DNA of 64,000 nt from Trachythela sp. YZ-2020 (taxonomy: Eukaryota > Cnidaria > Anthozoa > Malacalcyonacea > Clavulariidae): assembly GCA_016169945.1 (NCBI GenBank), contig JADLSH010000127.1, forward strand, positions 64,501 through 128,500, given 5' to 3'. A model generated the notes under the pieces. The model saw only the letters and a list, made by a program, of their open reading frames with translations, did no database searches and was not told where the DNA came from. The position numbers and the translations under genes are program-made. Below, in pieces: positions 1-21,500 of the stretch. Every line of letters begins with the position of its first letter. Position 1 is the first letter of the stretch.

Positions 1-107
1 AGTAATATTGTATTTGATGGCAAATGAGAGAAATGAGAGATGCAGTGTAATTTTCTTGTTCCCACAAAATTGTCAACATTTCTGAAGTGGACCACCATCG
101 TCACATA

Positions 108-275
108 CAGCTCACTGAAATCCATCAATAGTTTAACCAATACATTACTCAGCTCACTGAAATCCATCAATAGTTTAACCAATACATTACTCAGCTCACT
201 GAAATCCATCAATAGTTTAACCAATACATTACTCAGCTCACTGAAATCCATCAATAGTTTAACCAATACATTACT
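108..275. repeat. 42-bp tandem repeat, 4 copies, in a UPF1 intron
   Basis: Four near-perfect head-to-tail copies of a 42-bp unit beginning CAGCTCACTGAAATCC. The array ends about 24 bp before the UPF1 exon donor at 299. It creates the spurious repetitive reading frame at 40-303. The flank 1-107 resembles the right half of the dispersed MITE family A. Confidence 0.9.
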
Positions 276-299
276 ATATTTCCTATTGTTGGGTTTTAC

Positions 300-7515
<7,216 letters not shown>

Positions 7516-7721
7516 GTTTTAAAAAGCAAAAAATCGAGTTTTTCTTGTTAAAAAAATTAACTTTTTTACAACACGTTAATACAAGATGGCGAGTGGTCAG
7601 TGCTTCCACTTTCCAAAATAAATATTTCCTTTTTTTGTCCTAAATTTGATCGAAATTTCCTTCAAAAAGTATTGAAATTTCCTTCAAAAAGTTTGATGAA
7701 ATCATGGATTATAAAAACACC

Positions 7722-8252
7722 ATTGTGCGATGCGCACAAATTAACATACCATGACCTACAGTGATTGTAGTGTGGTTGAATGTGGTTGTCATGTGCGGTT
7801 GTGCGATGCATCGCACAAATTAACATACCATGACTTACAGTGATTGTAGTGTGGTTGTCATGTGCTGTTGTGCGATGCATCATACAAATTAGCATATCAT
7901 GACTTACAGTGATTGTGGTGCGGTTGTCATGTGCGGTTGTGCGATGCATCGCACAAATTAACATACCATGACTTACAGTGATCGTAGTGTGGTTGTCATG
8001 TGCGGTTGTGCGATTCATCGCACAAATTAGCATACCATGACTTACAGTGATTGTAGTGTGGTTGTCATGTGCGGTTGTGCGATGCATCGCACAAATTAGC
8101 ATACCATGACTTACAGTGATTGTAGTGTGGCTGTCATGTGCGGTTGTGCGATGCATCGCAGAAATTAACATACCATGACTTACAGTGATTGTAGTGTGGT
8201 TGTCATGTGCGGTTGTGCGATGCATCGCACAAATTAACATACGATGACTTAC
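7722..8252. repeat. 69-bp minisatellite, about 7.5 copies
   Basis: Each unit contains the palindrome TGCGATGCATCGCA and the string CATGACTTACAGTGATTG. Because 69 is a multiple of three, the minus strand shows a 210-codon repetitive frame, which is an artefact of the array. Confidence 0.9.
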
Positions 8253-8372
8253 AAAATAGCCTATTGTGAGCAAAATATTCACCTGGGTGTTCAACTTTAT
8301 AACTCTAACGGTCTAATATACAGGTCTAATGTTTGTGAAGGGCATTTGATTTGACAGGTATTAATAATCTGG

Positions 8373-8413
8373 TCAGCCAATCATGTTCAACTAGCCTCAC
8401 GTTGATTGGCTGA
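8373..8413. promoter_or_regulatory. Inverted CCAAT-box pair
   Basis: TCAGCCAATCA (8373-8383) and its exact reverse complement TGATTGGCTGA (8403-8413) are separated by 19 bp. Paired inverted CCAAT boxes are typical of bidirectional promoters binding NF-Y, but this could also be the remnant of an inverted-repeat element. Confidence 0.35.
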
Positions 8414-8953
8414 GAGAATTTAAACAACAAACATTGAAGTTTCACGGGAGAATAAACAATGTTTTTTATCAATCTCGTATACGAGATTGTGCTTTTATCT
8501 GTAGCTGTTCGTCCTTAGTTCCTAACGACGGTACATTTGCGCATTTGATCATATACTATATATAGCATGTTAATTTGCGCAATATAAATATTAAATATTA
8601 TTATTATTTATTACACACTCTGGTACCACACGGTGACACAAGCAGTGGACACGAGTTCGTTCAACTGAGGCTACTAAGTACTAATCTGAAAATCCGCGGC
8701 TTCAACGTACAAAATACTTCATGTATCATTCTAACAAGCTCACATAATATTATACACTTTTATGGCGAGAGTTGTGCTTTATATTTGTCAATATTTTGAA
8801 TATTCTACATTTTCCTTCGAATTTTCTTCATTTTTCAGGAATTTGCTTCAAATTTCCTTCAAAATGTCATTTTCCTTAAATTTTCAATCATTTTGTCAAA
8901 ATTTCCTTTCCAAAGGAAATTTCCTTCAAAGTGGAAAAACTGCGAGTGATGGT

Positions 8954-9328
8954 CAGTGAGCTCTATATATATATATCTGGAGTGAGAACTTATGTCCAAA
9001 AAGTGAAGCCAAAGATGGCGGAAATTGACGTCCAGTGCCAATCCCTTTCTATTGTTTTCGACCGCGCGGTTTGCACAAGCCGGCAAGGAGTGTGCCGAAA
9101 TTTCGTGTTTTTACTCCGATTTAAACAATAACATCATGATTTTATGAACTAATAACTTGATTAGCGATGCGATCTGTTAGATCTGCGATCAATTAGCTGG
9201 ATAAAATGATATGAAAACTGTTTATGACCTTCATGAGTTTGGACGTCAATTGCCGCCATCTTTGGCTTCACTTGGCCTATTGGCCGAACATTAGAAGTTC
9301 TTACTCCATATATATATAGAGCTCACTG
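8954..9328. mobile_element. hAT-type MITE with 8-bp target duplication
   Basis: 375-bp element with termini CAGTGAGCTCTATATATA and TATATATAGAGCTCACTG, flanked on both sides by GTGATGGT (8946-8953 and 9329-9336). The 8-bp duplication and CAGTG terminus are hAT hallmarks. Long inner arms carry AAAGATGGCGG and CCGCCATCTTT. No transposase. Confidence 0.88.
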
Positions 9329-9657
9329 GTGATGGTCAGTGTTTCCACAATGACGAAGTTCAATATCTCCATTTGAAAAAAATATCGTGTACTTTCAACA
9401 ATTGTACGGAAATATTTCGTCGGTACCGTTGGAAAGTGTGACATTTCTATTATTTACATATTTTGTTGCATTTAACATTACAATTACCTCCAATTTAAAA
9501 AATATGGACAGAAGAAAAGTTTAAAATGAGGCTTATTTCTTTTTAAACGATTTATTGCTTGGAGCAAAACTGCAATAGATATATTATCTAGCGGTTGACA
9601 GGTTGTTGAACTTTGATTCTTGCGTGACAGGTCTCTACCTGCCATTAAATACTGAAA

Positions 9658-11869
<2,212 letters not shown>

Positions 11870-12044
11870 TTATATTTATATTAATAGGATTAGTTTTTCT
11901 ACTATTTTTAGGATATCTATACTATTCAATGAACTGATGATTATTTTAATGATATTAAAGTTGTAAAAAATACAGAAACTTATTAAGTTATATGGCTTAA
12001 AATGTTTGATCACATACATTGTGTAGATGTCATAAACTATTTAA

Positions 12045-12760
12045 TAGGCTGGTTTTATTAATACCATCATGTAGCAGATGGTGGTCAACTGTAGGGGTGC
12101 ACCGGATATCATATCCGGCCGGATATCCGGCCGGATAATGAGATAATCCGACTATCCGGCCGCATATTTTTGGCATATTAATTTTGTTTCAACTTAAAAA
12201 CTGAAAAAATATCAATAAATATGCTATGAAAAGAAAACAGTTGGACATCAATACAACAAACAAAAGAACAATATTATATGAATTGGTTTACTGTTCCAGT
12301 ATTTCTATTATAGCAAAGCCAAAAATGTTGGCCAGCGGTCACTATATTGATACTTCAATACTTCATGACAAACAGCATATTATATATGAACCTCTATATA
12401 GTCCTAACATGAAGTAGTGCATTGTTCATCATTGCCTTCATTGCCTGCATTGATGCACACCCTTATTCAACCTGAAAAGGAGGCCCGAGTCTTGAATAAG
12501 AAAATAATCAAAATATCCGGTATCCGGCCGGATATCCGGGCCGGATATTTTTAAACTATCCGGCATATCCGGTCGGATAGTAGAAAGTACTATCCGGTGC
12601 ACCCCTAGTCAACTGGCAGAGTGAGAAAATACTTTGACTTTCATTCTATGAAGTAGTCTTGTATTTCAAGGCAAACATATTAAGATAAGAGATCTAGTTC
12701 AATTTCCTTGCTCCTACAAGTGTCAACATATTTTCTGGAGCTGAGCACCATCTGCTGCCT
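12045..12760. mobile_element. MITE family A copy split by a hAT insertion
   Basis: Left part (ATCATGTAGCAGATGGTGG) and right part (AGTGTCAACATATTTTCTGG ... ACCATCTGCTGCC) form one family A element once 12092-12607 is removed. It lies between the convergent HDHD5 and LSM6 3' ends. Confidence 0.75.
12092..12607. mobile_element. hAT-type nonautonomous element, 516 bp
   Basis: Termini TAGGGGTGCACCGGATA and TATCCGGTGCACCCCTA with GTCAACTG duplicated on both sides (12084-12091 and 12608-12615). Arms are rich in TATCCGGCCGGATA palindromes. The TAGGGGTGCACC terminus and 8-bp duplication are typical of hAT elements. The small internal frame at 12226-12417 is not recognisable as transposase. Confidence 0.9.
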
Positions 12761-12978
12761 ACCATTAAATAAATGACATGTATGATACAATACATACAAT
12801 TATTTACTCACTTCCAATGACACAAATCCAAACTCTATGCTTTCCTTTCTTTTGTATAAAATATAAACAGTTCGTGTTCTCACTCAAATAAGACCTAATC
12901 AATTCTGTTGTCTGTCCCACTTCCAAAACACCACACAAAGTTCCACACAAGTTCCAAGTGGGTTTGAATCTTTTATTT

Positions 12979-14698
12979 CTATCTTCTTGATTTCTGGGTA
13001 CTGATATACAACACTAAAGCACAGATATATTAAAATTATTGAGGGACCCAAAAGATATGGTTTGCAAAATATTTATTTTCAAGCTCACCATTATTTCCAC
13101 GAATGAAAGCATCACCATATTTGTTTTTCAACTGAAAGAATGAAGTGAAAATGAAGATAACATTGGCTTACTCATTAATAAACCCATCAAGGAGGAAATA
13201 TATGGTATGCATGATTGCAAGAACAGCACCGACATAAAGGAGTTTCAAAGTTCATTTCAAGAATCAGTGCAGAACAGACCTAGCTTGGTGTTGTGCAGAT
13301 CTCATCAGGCTAGCTTGCACAGCAGTACACACATAAAAATCTCACACCTTGTCAACAAGATGTGCTTGCAACAGACGTGTAGCAAGCTTGTCAACAAGTT
13401 GTAGCAATGTTGTCATTTTATCAAGTTGCTACAAGGTTGTCACTAAATTGCAGTACAATAACAAGTTGTAACAAGTCTGTTGAGTCAAGAACCTTGTAGC
13501 AAGTCGTCAACAAGCCGATGACAGCTTGTCAACAAGCTGGGAACAAGCAGTGCGAACACATCCTGATAACAAGTTGTTGAAGCAGCATTGGTACAAGTCT
13601 GTTGCAGGTTTGTTACAACTTGTGCATTTTTACGTGTGTAGTAAGGGCCAGGGTGGATTCCATGTAGAATATGCGGGAGATATCCGGCGTGGAGTTCTGT
13701 CATCATCGGCATAACTTCGCTCTTTGTCACTGTATTGGCACTTCAGCGAGTCTGTGCGCAATTTATTTGTGCATTTGCATGGGTTCCACATTTACCTATT
13801 TTCTGCAGTGTTGTATTGCGTAAAAGAAACGACGCTGAAGTTTTCTGTTTTCACTAATTCTGCCAAGGCGATTGATATGGATTAAATTTATGAAGTTGTG
13901 AATGATTTCCTTTCCACCACCTCCTTTCGTCATCAACAGTGGCCAAGAAAAACAATTAGTAAAGGACCTTAGCGTGTGATGACAAATGCTTTGGCATATC
14001 TCCGGCATGAGAGTTGCATGGAATCCACTCTGGAGTAAGGGCCAGTGGGATTGAGAAAAGTAGGTCAGATAGTAAGGCAAGCAGAAGCCTTTTCTTCCCC
14101 ACCCCTTTCCAGAATCCTTATATGCTCTTTGTAAGCCACCAGCTAGTGGCTGTGACCCTGTGTCTGGCTCACAAAGATTGTCTGCAGAGGCTAGCTATCA
14201 TTAAACCCAAACCTAAAGTATTTGTGGGTGACAGTCATATTCATTGTACATTGTGTGTCTGGCTCACAAAGATTGTCCACAGAGGCTAGCTATCATTAGA
14301 CCCAAACCTAAAGTATTCGTGGGTGACAGTCATCGTGTGTACATCGTGTGTCTGGCTCACAAAGATTGTCCACAGAGGCTAGCTATCATTTATAGACCCA
14401 AACCTAAAGTATTTGTGGGTGACAGTCATATTCATTGTACATTTGATCATGAATTGGTATACCTGTCCATTCACATATTCTTCAGTTTGTTCCAAAGCAA
14501 TGTTCATATAACTGTCAAGGCAGGCTAGAACACCTGCAATATTCAGATAGAAATATGTTATAAATCCCACAAACACAAAAACATTTAGTAAATTTTCATG
14601 TGCTTACCTCTATAATCAGCGCCACTATTCAATTTGACGACGACAGGACGTCCTATAATCTGCTTTAGAAAGTCACTCGGAGTTTGTTTACGACTCAT
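12979..14698 (-). CDS. LSM6: LSM6, U6 snRNA-associated Sm-like protein
   Basis: Subunit of the LSM1-7 (cytoplasmic mRNA decay) and LSM2-8 (nuclear U6 snRNA) rings. Four exons: 14608-14698, 14463-14533, 13089-13131, 12979-13013, giving 79 residues against 80 in vertebrates. The start MSRKQTPSDFLKQIIG, the Sm1 segment VVVKLNSGADYRG and the Sm2 segment VLYISTQK are almost identical to known LSM6. The gene was too finely split to show as one frame. Intron 2 (13132-14462) holds three repeats. An AATAAA lies immediately after the stop at about 12972-12977. High certainty. Confidence 0.95.
13340..13625. repeat. Degenerate ACAAGTTGT-rich repeat
   Basis: Irregular repetition of short palindromic strings such as ACAAGTTGT, CTTGTCAACAAG and TTGCTACAAG. 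It sits immediately left of the hAT-like element in LSM6 intron 2. Confidence 0.55.
13648..14033. mobile_element. hAT-like MITE (CCAGGGTG family) in LSM6 intron 2
   Basis: Arms CCAGGGTGGATTCCATG and CATGGAATCCACTCTGG, flanked by an 8-bp duplication AGTAAGGG (13640-13647 and 14034-14041). A second member with different internal sequence is at 36347-36819. Confidence 0.85.
14155..14440. repeat. About 90-bp tandem repeat, 3 copies
   Basis: Three copies carrying GTCTGGCTCACAAAGATTGT, AGGCTAGCTATCATT and TTTGTGGGTGACAGTCAT. The array ends about 20 bp from LSM6 exon 2. Confidence 0.88.
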
Positions 14699-14889
14699 AG
14701 TAAACCAGAACAGGATAAAAATATATTTAAACAAGTATAAAACGAAAGAAACAATCTTGAATCGTTCTTTCAAAAACACGCCGTATTCTTGCCGTCTCAC
14801 CCCCCTGGCCTGATATTTCTTCGTATAGGGTACTTTTCTCCGGTACGAATAATGAATGATTCCAATAAAGATGAAAAGTGGATGTGAAG

Positions 14890-15030
14890 TTGGCAGACGA
14901 GTTTGCAAATGAGAGTATTCCCGGGTGAAACGAGAACAAAAGTCACGTGAGAGTTGACTGGATATTACTGCGCGTATAGCAAAAACCTCTCATCAACTCT
15001 CATCAACATTTGAACCAGCTCAAAGTTGAT
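14890..15030. repeat. Dispersed repeat also present at 31085-31178
   Basis: Shares GTTTGCAAATGAGAGT, GAAACGAGAAC and GAGAGTTGACTG with a copy abutting a CCT3 splice donor. The two are probably remnants of one mobile element. Confidence 0.5.
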
Positions 15031-15074
15031 GAGAGAGCTGATGAAACGACGTAACTATCACATGAGAATAGAAG

Positions 15075-15480
15075 TAAAAGCGTAAATGCCGTTGGAGTAA
15101 TGAAGAACAAGCTCTATTTTAATGAGTAAAGGCATAAATGCCGTTGGAATAATGAAAGAACAAGCTCTATTTTAATGAGTAAAGGCATAAATGCCGTTGG
15201 AATAATGAAAGAACAAGCTCTATTTTAATGAGTAAAGAAGACATAAATGCCGTTGGAATAATGAAAGAACAAGCTCTATTTTAATGAGTAAAGGCATAAA
15301 TGTCGTTGGAATAATGAAAGAACAAGCTCTATTTTAATGAGTAAAGAAGACATAAATGCCGTTGGAATAATGAAAGAACAAGCTCTATTTTAATGAGTAT
15401 AGGCATAAATGCCGTTGGACTAATGAAAGAACAAGCTCTATTTTAATAAGTAAAGGCGTAAATGCTGTTGGAATAATCCA
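15075..15480. repeat. 53/56-bp minisatellite, about 7.5 copies
   Basis: The unit contains CATAAATGCCGTTGGAATAA and GAACAAGCTCTATTTTAATG. Two copies carry a 3-bp insertion (AAAGAAGACATAAA). It lies between the SLCO stop codon and the LSM6 start, both genes being on the minus strand. Confidence 0.9.
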
Positions 15481-15595
15481 ATTTGAAAACCCACCATGTT
15501 TTTAGCTGTGACTATACATACGAACATTTTAAACTTATAAAATGCGTTACATACATGTATGAACTATTTTATACATCTTTTCAAGTGGTATTGTG

Positions 15596-18500
15596 TCAAA
15601 ATTTCGTTTCAACTTCGTCGCAAATGATTTCGTTCACACCAACAGGATTATCTACGCCATTTTCTTTCGTACAAGAAATACTGCCATTGGAAATACTTCC
15701 ATTTATTTCAACGGAAGGTCCACCATTTTGATGGATGGGTTCTGCTCTGGGTTTGCATGCAAAATACCAACATAGCAGGAAGAATGTGATGGCAAGTGCT
15801 AGAAAAGAAATCGATTCTTCAACTACAGTTTCAATACAAAATACACGTCGCTTCAAATGCACGTCGCTTCAAATGCAAGTTTTATCCAAACGTGGAGGTC
15901 CAGTGTAGGTAGTAAGCTGCCGTGGTCTGTGTCTAAACTACCTGAAAAAGATATCCTAAACGTGGTGGTCTAGTGAAGGTAGTATTCTACAATAAGCTGC
16001 CGTGGTCTGTGTCTAAACTACCTGAAAAAGATATCCTAAACGTGGTGGTCTAGTGAAGGTAGTATTCTACAATAGGCTGTCGTGGTTTGTGTCTGACGTA
16101 TCTAGGAGAATATTACAAGTACTTGGACGTTTCAAGAGAAGACGTTAGTAACATTGTTTATACTGGTAACGTACTGTTAGTTGGTTCCTAACTTAGTACT
16201 GTTAGTCTTAGTAGGTAGTTCAGACACAAGCCACGGCAGATTTTAGAGTTACCTTGAAGTACAAGAGATGATGATATGATAACAAATACAACACTGCCAG
16301 TTTTATATGCCAAACAATCTCCCTTTTGGCCACAAGACTCTCGCCATAATATACAAGATCTATCAATAAATGATCCAAAGATGACAGGAGCAGGTAGACT
16401 GCCCAGAGCACGCCACATGACCAGCTGAAGACCTAGGGCATACGAACGTTGATTCTCTGATACACTCCTGTAGGCACAAGAAGAATGAATTGGTTGCAGC
16501 AATTCAACAAAACTAGTATATGATGTATTAAAAAGTTTCAGTAGGTGTTATCAGGCAACAGATGGTGGCCAACTTTACAACATTGTCACAACTAATTAGA
16601 ACACGCTATAAATGTAAACAATAGCCATTGTATCTTCGTATGCACCTGGACATGTCAAAAGCGTTAGATACTCCAAAAAGTTTTACAGTGCTGAAAAATC
16701 AAAAAAGTTATTTAGACACGCGAACGCGAATATTCTAAAACTCGCTGAAGATTGTCTGGAGACCCAAATCTGCCTCAAAATATCTGCAGACCATTATAAA
16801 ACTTTTAAAGAGTTAATCTCGAAAAGCCAAAACGTTCTAAAATCGCAATCCGCCTTCAATATGGCCAACAGCAAAGAGGGTCCAACAACAAGCAACTTCA
16901 AGTCGACGATCCCTTTCATTTTCCTCAAAAGAAAACACGGTAAGTTTGGGAAATTATGGTTTATTAGATGTACTGTACATTTTTTAGTTTAATCCTTTCT
17001 GTAAACTCGCTATGCGTTAAAGTAAAAAGTGCGTGCAGAGCCAGAGTAGACTTGGAAAATATAAATATGCTTGCAAAGAGTTTCGTTAGGCTTTGTTTGT
17101 TTTTACCATATGTCACCATGGGTCTTTTTATTTTAAGTTTGCGGGTTTTGATAATTAGATACACTCGTATATACAAGTGTTAACTCATCATATCAAACGG
17201 AAGCGGCCATATAATAGACGCAAATTGGCTTTAATGCAAAACAAATCGCATTTTACTAAATCCTTTGTATTAAATAAACCTGATTTCATGTACATTTGTC
17301 ATGCCTTATTGTATTTTCGTACATCAAATTATGTGTTAAAATGTCCAGTAAAAGAAAAAAACAAAATTAAACCAGCTTCCTGAATTGGACGAGATGAAGT
17401 AAAATTGTTGTACCTAACTTTTGTAATTGAATTGCCAAGCAATTCTTTCAAATTAGTCCCAACAACTATATCGAATGCTTTGGCTCTAAGATTAAAACGT
17501 TATGATGATAAATGGTCGTAAATTGATACTTTACATTAGCTAATTGATTTATTTTTTCGGCTTTGTTTTTAGCCAACCGCTTCAACTGATACACTACGTG
17601 ACAGCGCTTTAGAAAACTTCGAAAAGTCGAAAGAAAAAGTTACCTCAAAGATACAGGAAGAACTAAAATATGTCGGACTTTGAGGCTTTATCGAAGGTTA
17701 ACTTTAAAGAGATTATTGAAGAAATGAATCGGTTTAGAACTGCTTCACCTGATTGCCTTTGTTCGAAGAGATTCAAACAGCGACAGTATCTCTCCTATTC
17801 AAACACTTGGCTTGTTTTGGCTTAAGATTTATATTGCTGTATAAAGCACTTTTGTTTACAGTGGAATGAAGACAAGACAAAAACATGTCCTCTTTGTTTG
17901 GATTTATAATGGCGCCTGAATAACCTACCCGCACCTGCGAACAGGCTCCCTAGTAATATAAATTGTTTGGGTTCACGAGGATGACTTTACAAGTGTTGAC
18001 ACTTTTAGGAGAAAGAAATTGAGAAAAGAACTAACATTATTTTCTCACCCTGGTACAGGGATGCCGGAACCACGGGTGCAGCGGGTGCAAGTGCACCCCT
18101 TGTCTTTTGTATTCACAACTTTCCGTGGGTGCAATGCGGGTGCAGACTATGGGTGCAACGGGTGCACAGAAGAACTCGTAACTCGTAAGGTTTTTGTGTT
18201 TGATTCTAAATTACGTTATAAGTAGGTAAGTGCCCTTTTATTTTTGTCCTTTTGTTAAAAAGTATGTCCTACACCCCTTGCCCTCAGCAACTTCCGGCAT
18301 CCCTGTTCTGATAACTTCAGATTGACCATCATTTGCTACACGATAGTGCTTCGTGAAACACCTAGCTGGTATGACAAGATGATGATAGCGTACCTTATAG
18401 TTACGACTTTACCAGGGATATCATTTAGATAGCTTAACGACAAGAGCAAAGTAAAGCCAACTAAGAAAGTATAAACATTCTTGCAGCCTCGATCACAGAC

Positions 18501-21500
18501 ACCAAGTTTCAGTTCAGTTTGCTCATTTCCAGTCCAGCTTGCAGAGGAGCAGTTCTTATAACTCTATATTAAATACAATCCATAAATCCATTGCAGAGAA
18601 TGTAAATGGCTGTGTCAGGAGAGGAATTTACTCTATCAGTTCTAAACTGTCCTTCTGAGATCCAGTAAGGGCCACGCCTAAGTTGCCTAACTGATCCAGT
18701 GTTACTACAAGAGGAAACCAGAGTAACAGGAGAAAACCTGTGATGTTTGGTAGAGTCAAACTTTGGCAGAGTGCTCTTCTCAGATACGACCGAGGTGGCA
18801 ATCAGACATTGTATATCGCAGGAATGAAAGCACAGAGGTGAAAGACATCATGCACTAACCACTTTAATGATATTTACCATTGATGTTGAGTTCTGTCGTG
18901 GACATTCCGCGTGACAAGCAGAGTAGTATGTGATGTTATGATTACATACAGGAACGTACTTCACACCATCACAATTGCATGAGCTGAAATATATGCAAAT
19001 TATTGAAATAATTTTCAGGAGCCAGCGTCCTCTATTATCCAAAAAGTTCACCTGTTCATCTTTCCCTCAGGAACTTTGATATCATTACATCCGGGAACTA
19101 GAAACATAAACGTCATCCACATTCCGACAAGTTGTAAATAGAAACAATATTTTGCGGCAACTTTACAACTGTTCTTTAGTTCAGCCTTGCTACCAAACAA
19201 CGAACCTGGAATAAAACAACAAAACTTGACGATAATACTTATGCATAGTGAAACCTCCCTATACTGTGATAACATAAGTTTCTTACCAATCAATGTCCCA
19301 CATGTACTACTGATACCCACAATCATCCCTACACCAATGCCAGCGAGAGCCTGAGTGGCGCCATAATGAGTCCTAATGAGCTTATAGAGAAATGGACCAA
19401 CTCCTGAGCCAAGAACCACTCTGTAGAAATAAATAAACATTTTGAAATACTACATCTCAAACTTATTAACAATTCATGAACGTATTTCTTTGTTTCCTGA
19501 GCACTAGAACAGAATGATATTGACAAAGAAAACGCAGAGCGTTTAAATTACGATCATGGTATGGAAAACTGGCTTCATAATATAACAAAACACTGTCACA
19601 CTTACTGGGCCCATACTCCAAGAGACTGAAATACATAAACTGGATTACAGACCAAACTTTTCGTCGCAGGAATAATATCTTTAAGATTTCCAGAGATTTT
19701 TTTATCGTGAGCAGGAATCTCTTTACTTTTTATCGCTTCTTCACGCTGTGCCTTGGCACGTGGTAGTTGCCTTGGAAACCCCATGATGACGAAAGCAAGG
19801 ATGAAAATAACCAAAACACCGACCATCGATCCTATCCACCAATTGCCTATCCAGCGTTGGTCAAGAGAACTCAGGTTAAAACCTTCAGGCTGAAAAATAA
19901 TTTGAATAAACAATTTTAGAAAGTTCTTTTCAAGGTATATGCTCTTGCGAGGTTAAGCTTTCTGTTTACTGGTGGGTCTCACTAAGCACTATTGTGTAGC
20001 AGATGATTGTCAATCTGCAGTTATCAAACTGAGAGAAATTATGCCAATAGGCTCTTCACACAACGTCAGCAATATGTCAAACAATGAGTGACTGGACGGC
20101 AAGGAGAACAGTAGCATTTTCAAAACAATGGAACATTCTGATCAATGGACCGTGGAATGGGTGACACTATTGCTATGCCAAGTGTTAGGCAAATACGCAT
20201 TCTTTTCCTTTCATTATAAGTAGTGATCTTGTGTTTCATAGTAAATGAACGAGAGAGATGTAGTTCAATTTTCTTGCTCCTGTAAGTGTCAACATTTCTG
20301 AAGTTGATCACCATCTGCTGCCTTGTAACACTTACTGACACCCACCTACACTCAAAATTTGGAAACATGGACACTCACCTGATCAATGTCTACATAAGTA
20401 CTGAGTAATTGTCCAGCAATAACGAAGCCAATACTTGGCCCAAGAAAACCAGAGACGTAATATATCGCGATAAATTTTGACGTATGTTTAGGACTGACAT
20501 TCTCATCTAGAAATGCAATACATAAAGTGAAGATTGGAGCACCACCAGCCCCGGCTATGACTTGAGACGATAGGAATACGATGAAATATGACCAAGAAAA
20601 TGAAATAGATTCACTATCTTCACATCTGTTAGTTGAATTGTCGTTTGCTGAACAGAACTGCGATGAATGTATGGCTGAAAATGAAATAAATTAATGTTAG
20701 TTAACGGGGGTTAAAATGTTTCACACAACGAAATAGTAAATTCTATGGTATAACTTAGAATTATTGTTTCCGTGCAATAGGTGAGTTTAACTAAGCACTA
20801 TCATGAAGCAGAATGTGGCCAACCAGTTATCAGAGTGAGCAAATATTTTAATTCTTTTCATTATAAGTAGCAGTCCTTGAACTGAGAGATGGAGTTTAAT
20901 TTTTCTGCTCTTATAAATGTCAACATTTCTTAAGTTGATTAACCATCACCATGAGTTGAGCCCACGAAGTCTCTCACCAGCAGGAGGTTGGTATCTGCCA
21001 ATCATAAAATGTGGAGCTGAGAACAAGATCAATGAGCAACCAACGAGAGTCATCGAGAGTCCAATCCAGCGAGGCTTATTTCCAAATGAACCATAAAAAC
21101 TGACAATGATCGTCAGGATCATATTTGAGACGTCACTGATTGAGGACATGAGACCGGTTTGTTTGCTGTTGAAGTGAAATTGTTTTTCAAGGGAGGGAAT
21201 TGCAGCGTAGTTAAAACCATTGACTGTCATACCTGCACATAATAAGAATTGATGTAATAAGTACACTATTTGAAAGAGTTGTGGGTCGATTTCCACATTT
21301 CTTAAATGTAATCCTAACCCTAACCTAAATCCAACCCTAACCCTATCCTAACACAAATCCTAACCCAAATCTTAACCCTTAACCTAACCTAAATCGGCCT
21401 AACCCTAAACTCAACCACAAAACCTAACTCAGGATGATGACATGGAAAGTTCACAGAGTTTTGAAAAAGAACCTAGGTGGTCGGGCACCCAAAATAGTAT

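Larger units (their letters stand above)
7516..9657. other. Head-to-head intergenic region between UPF1 and HDHD5
   Basis: About 2.1 kb separating two divergent start codons. No gene is supported here. It holds a YY1-like ACAAGATGGCG near 7581 (probable UPF1 promoter), a 69-bp minisatellite (7722-8252), an inverted CCAAT pair (8373-8413), a TTCCTTCAAA-rich stretch (8800-8940) and a hAT-type MITE (8954-9328). HDHD5 promoter elements were not recognised. Confidence 0.7.

Noticed and set aside
7662..8294. 210-codon minus-strand frame of repeated HTTITVSHGMLICAMHR-like units
   Set aside because: It is the 69-bp minisatellite read in frame; period divisible by three, no start context, no splice evidence, no known protein.
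12226..12417. Possible transposase fragment inside the hAT element
   Set aside because: 63 codons without any hAT dimerisation-domain or DDE features; the element is nonautonomous.
21300..21425. Chromosome end or recent telomere fusion
   Set aside because: The repeats are short, degenerate and intronic, and genes continue normally on both sides.
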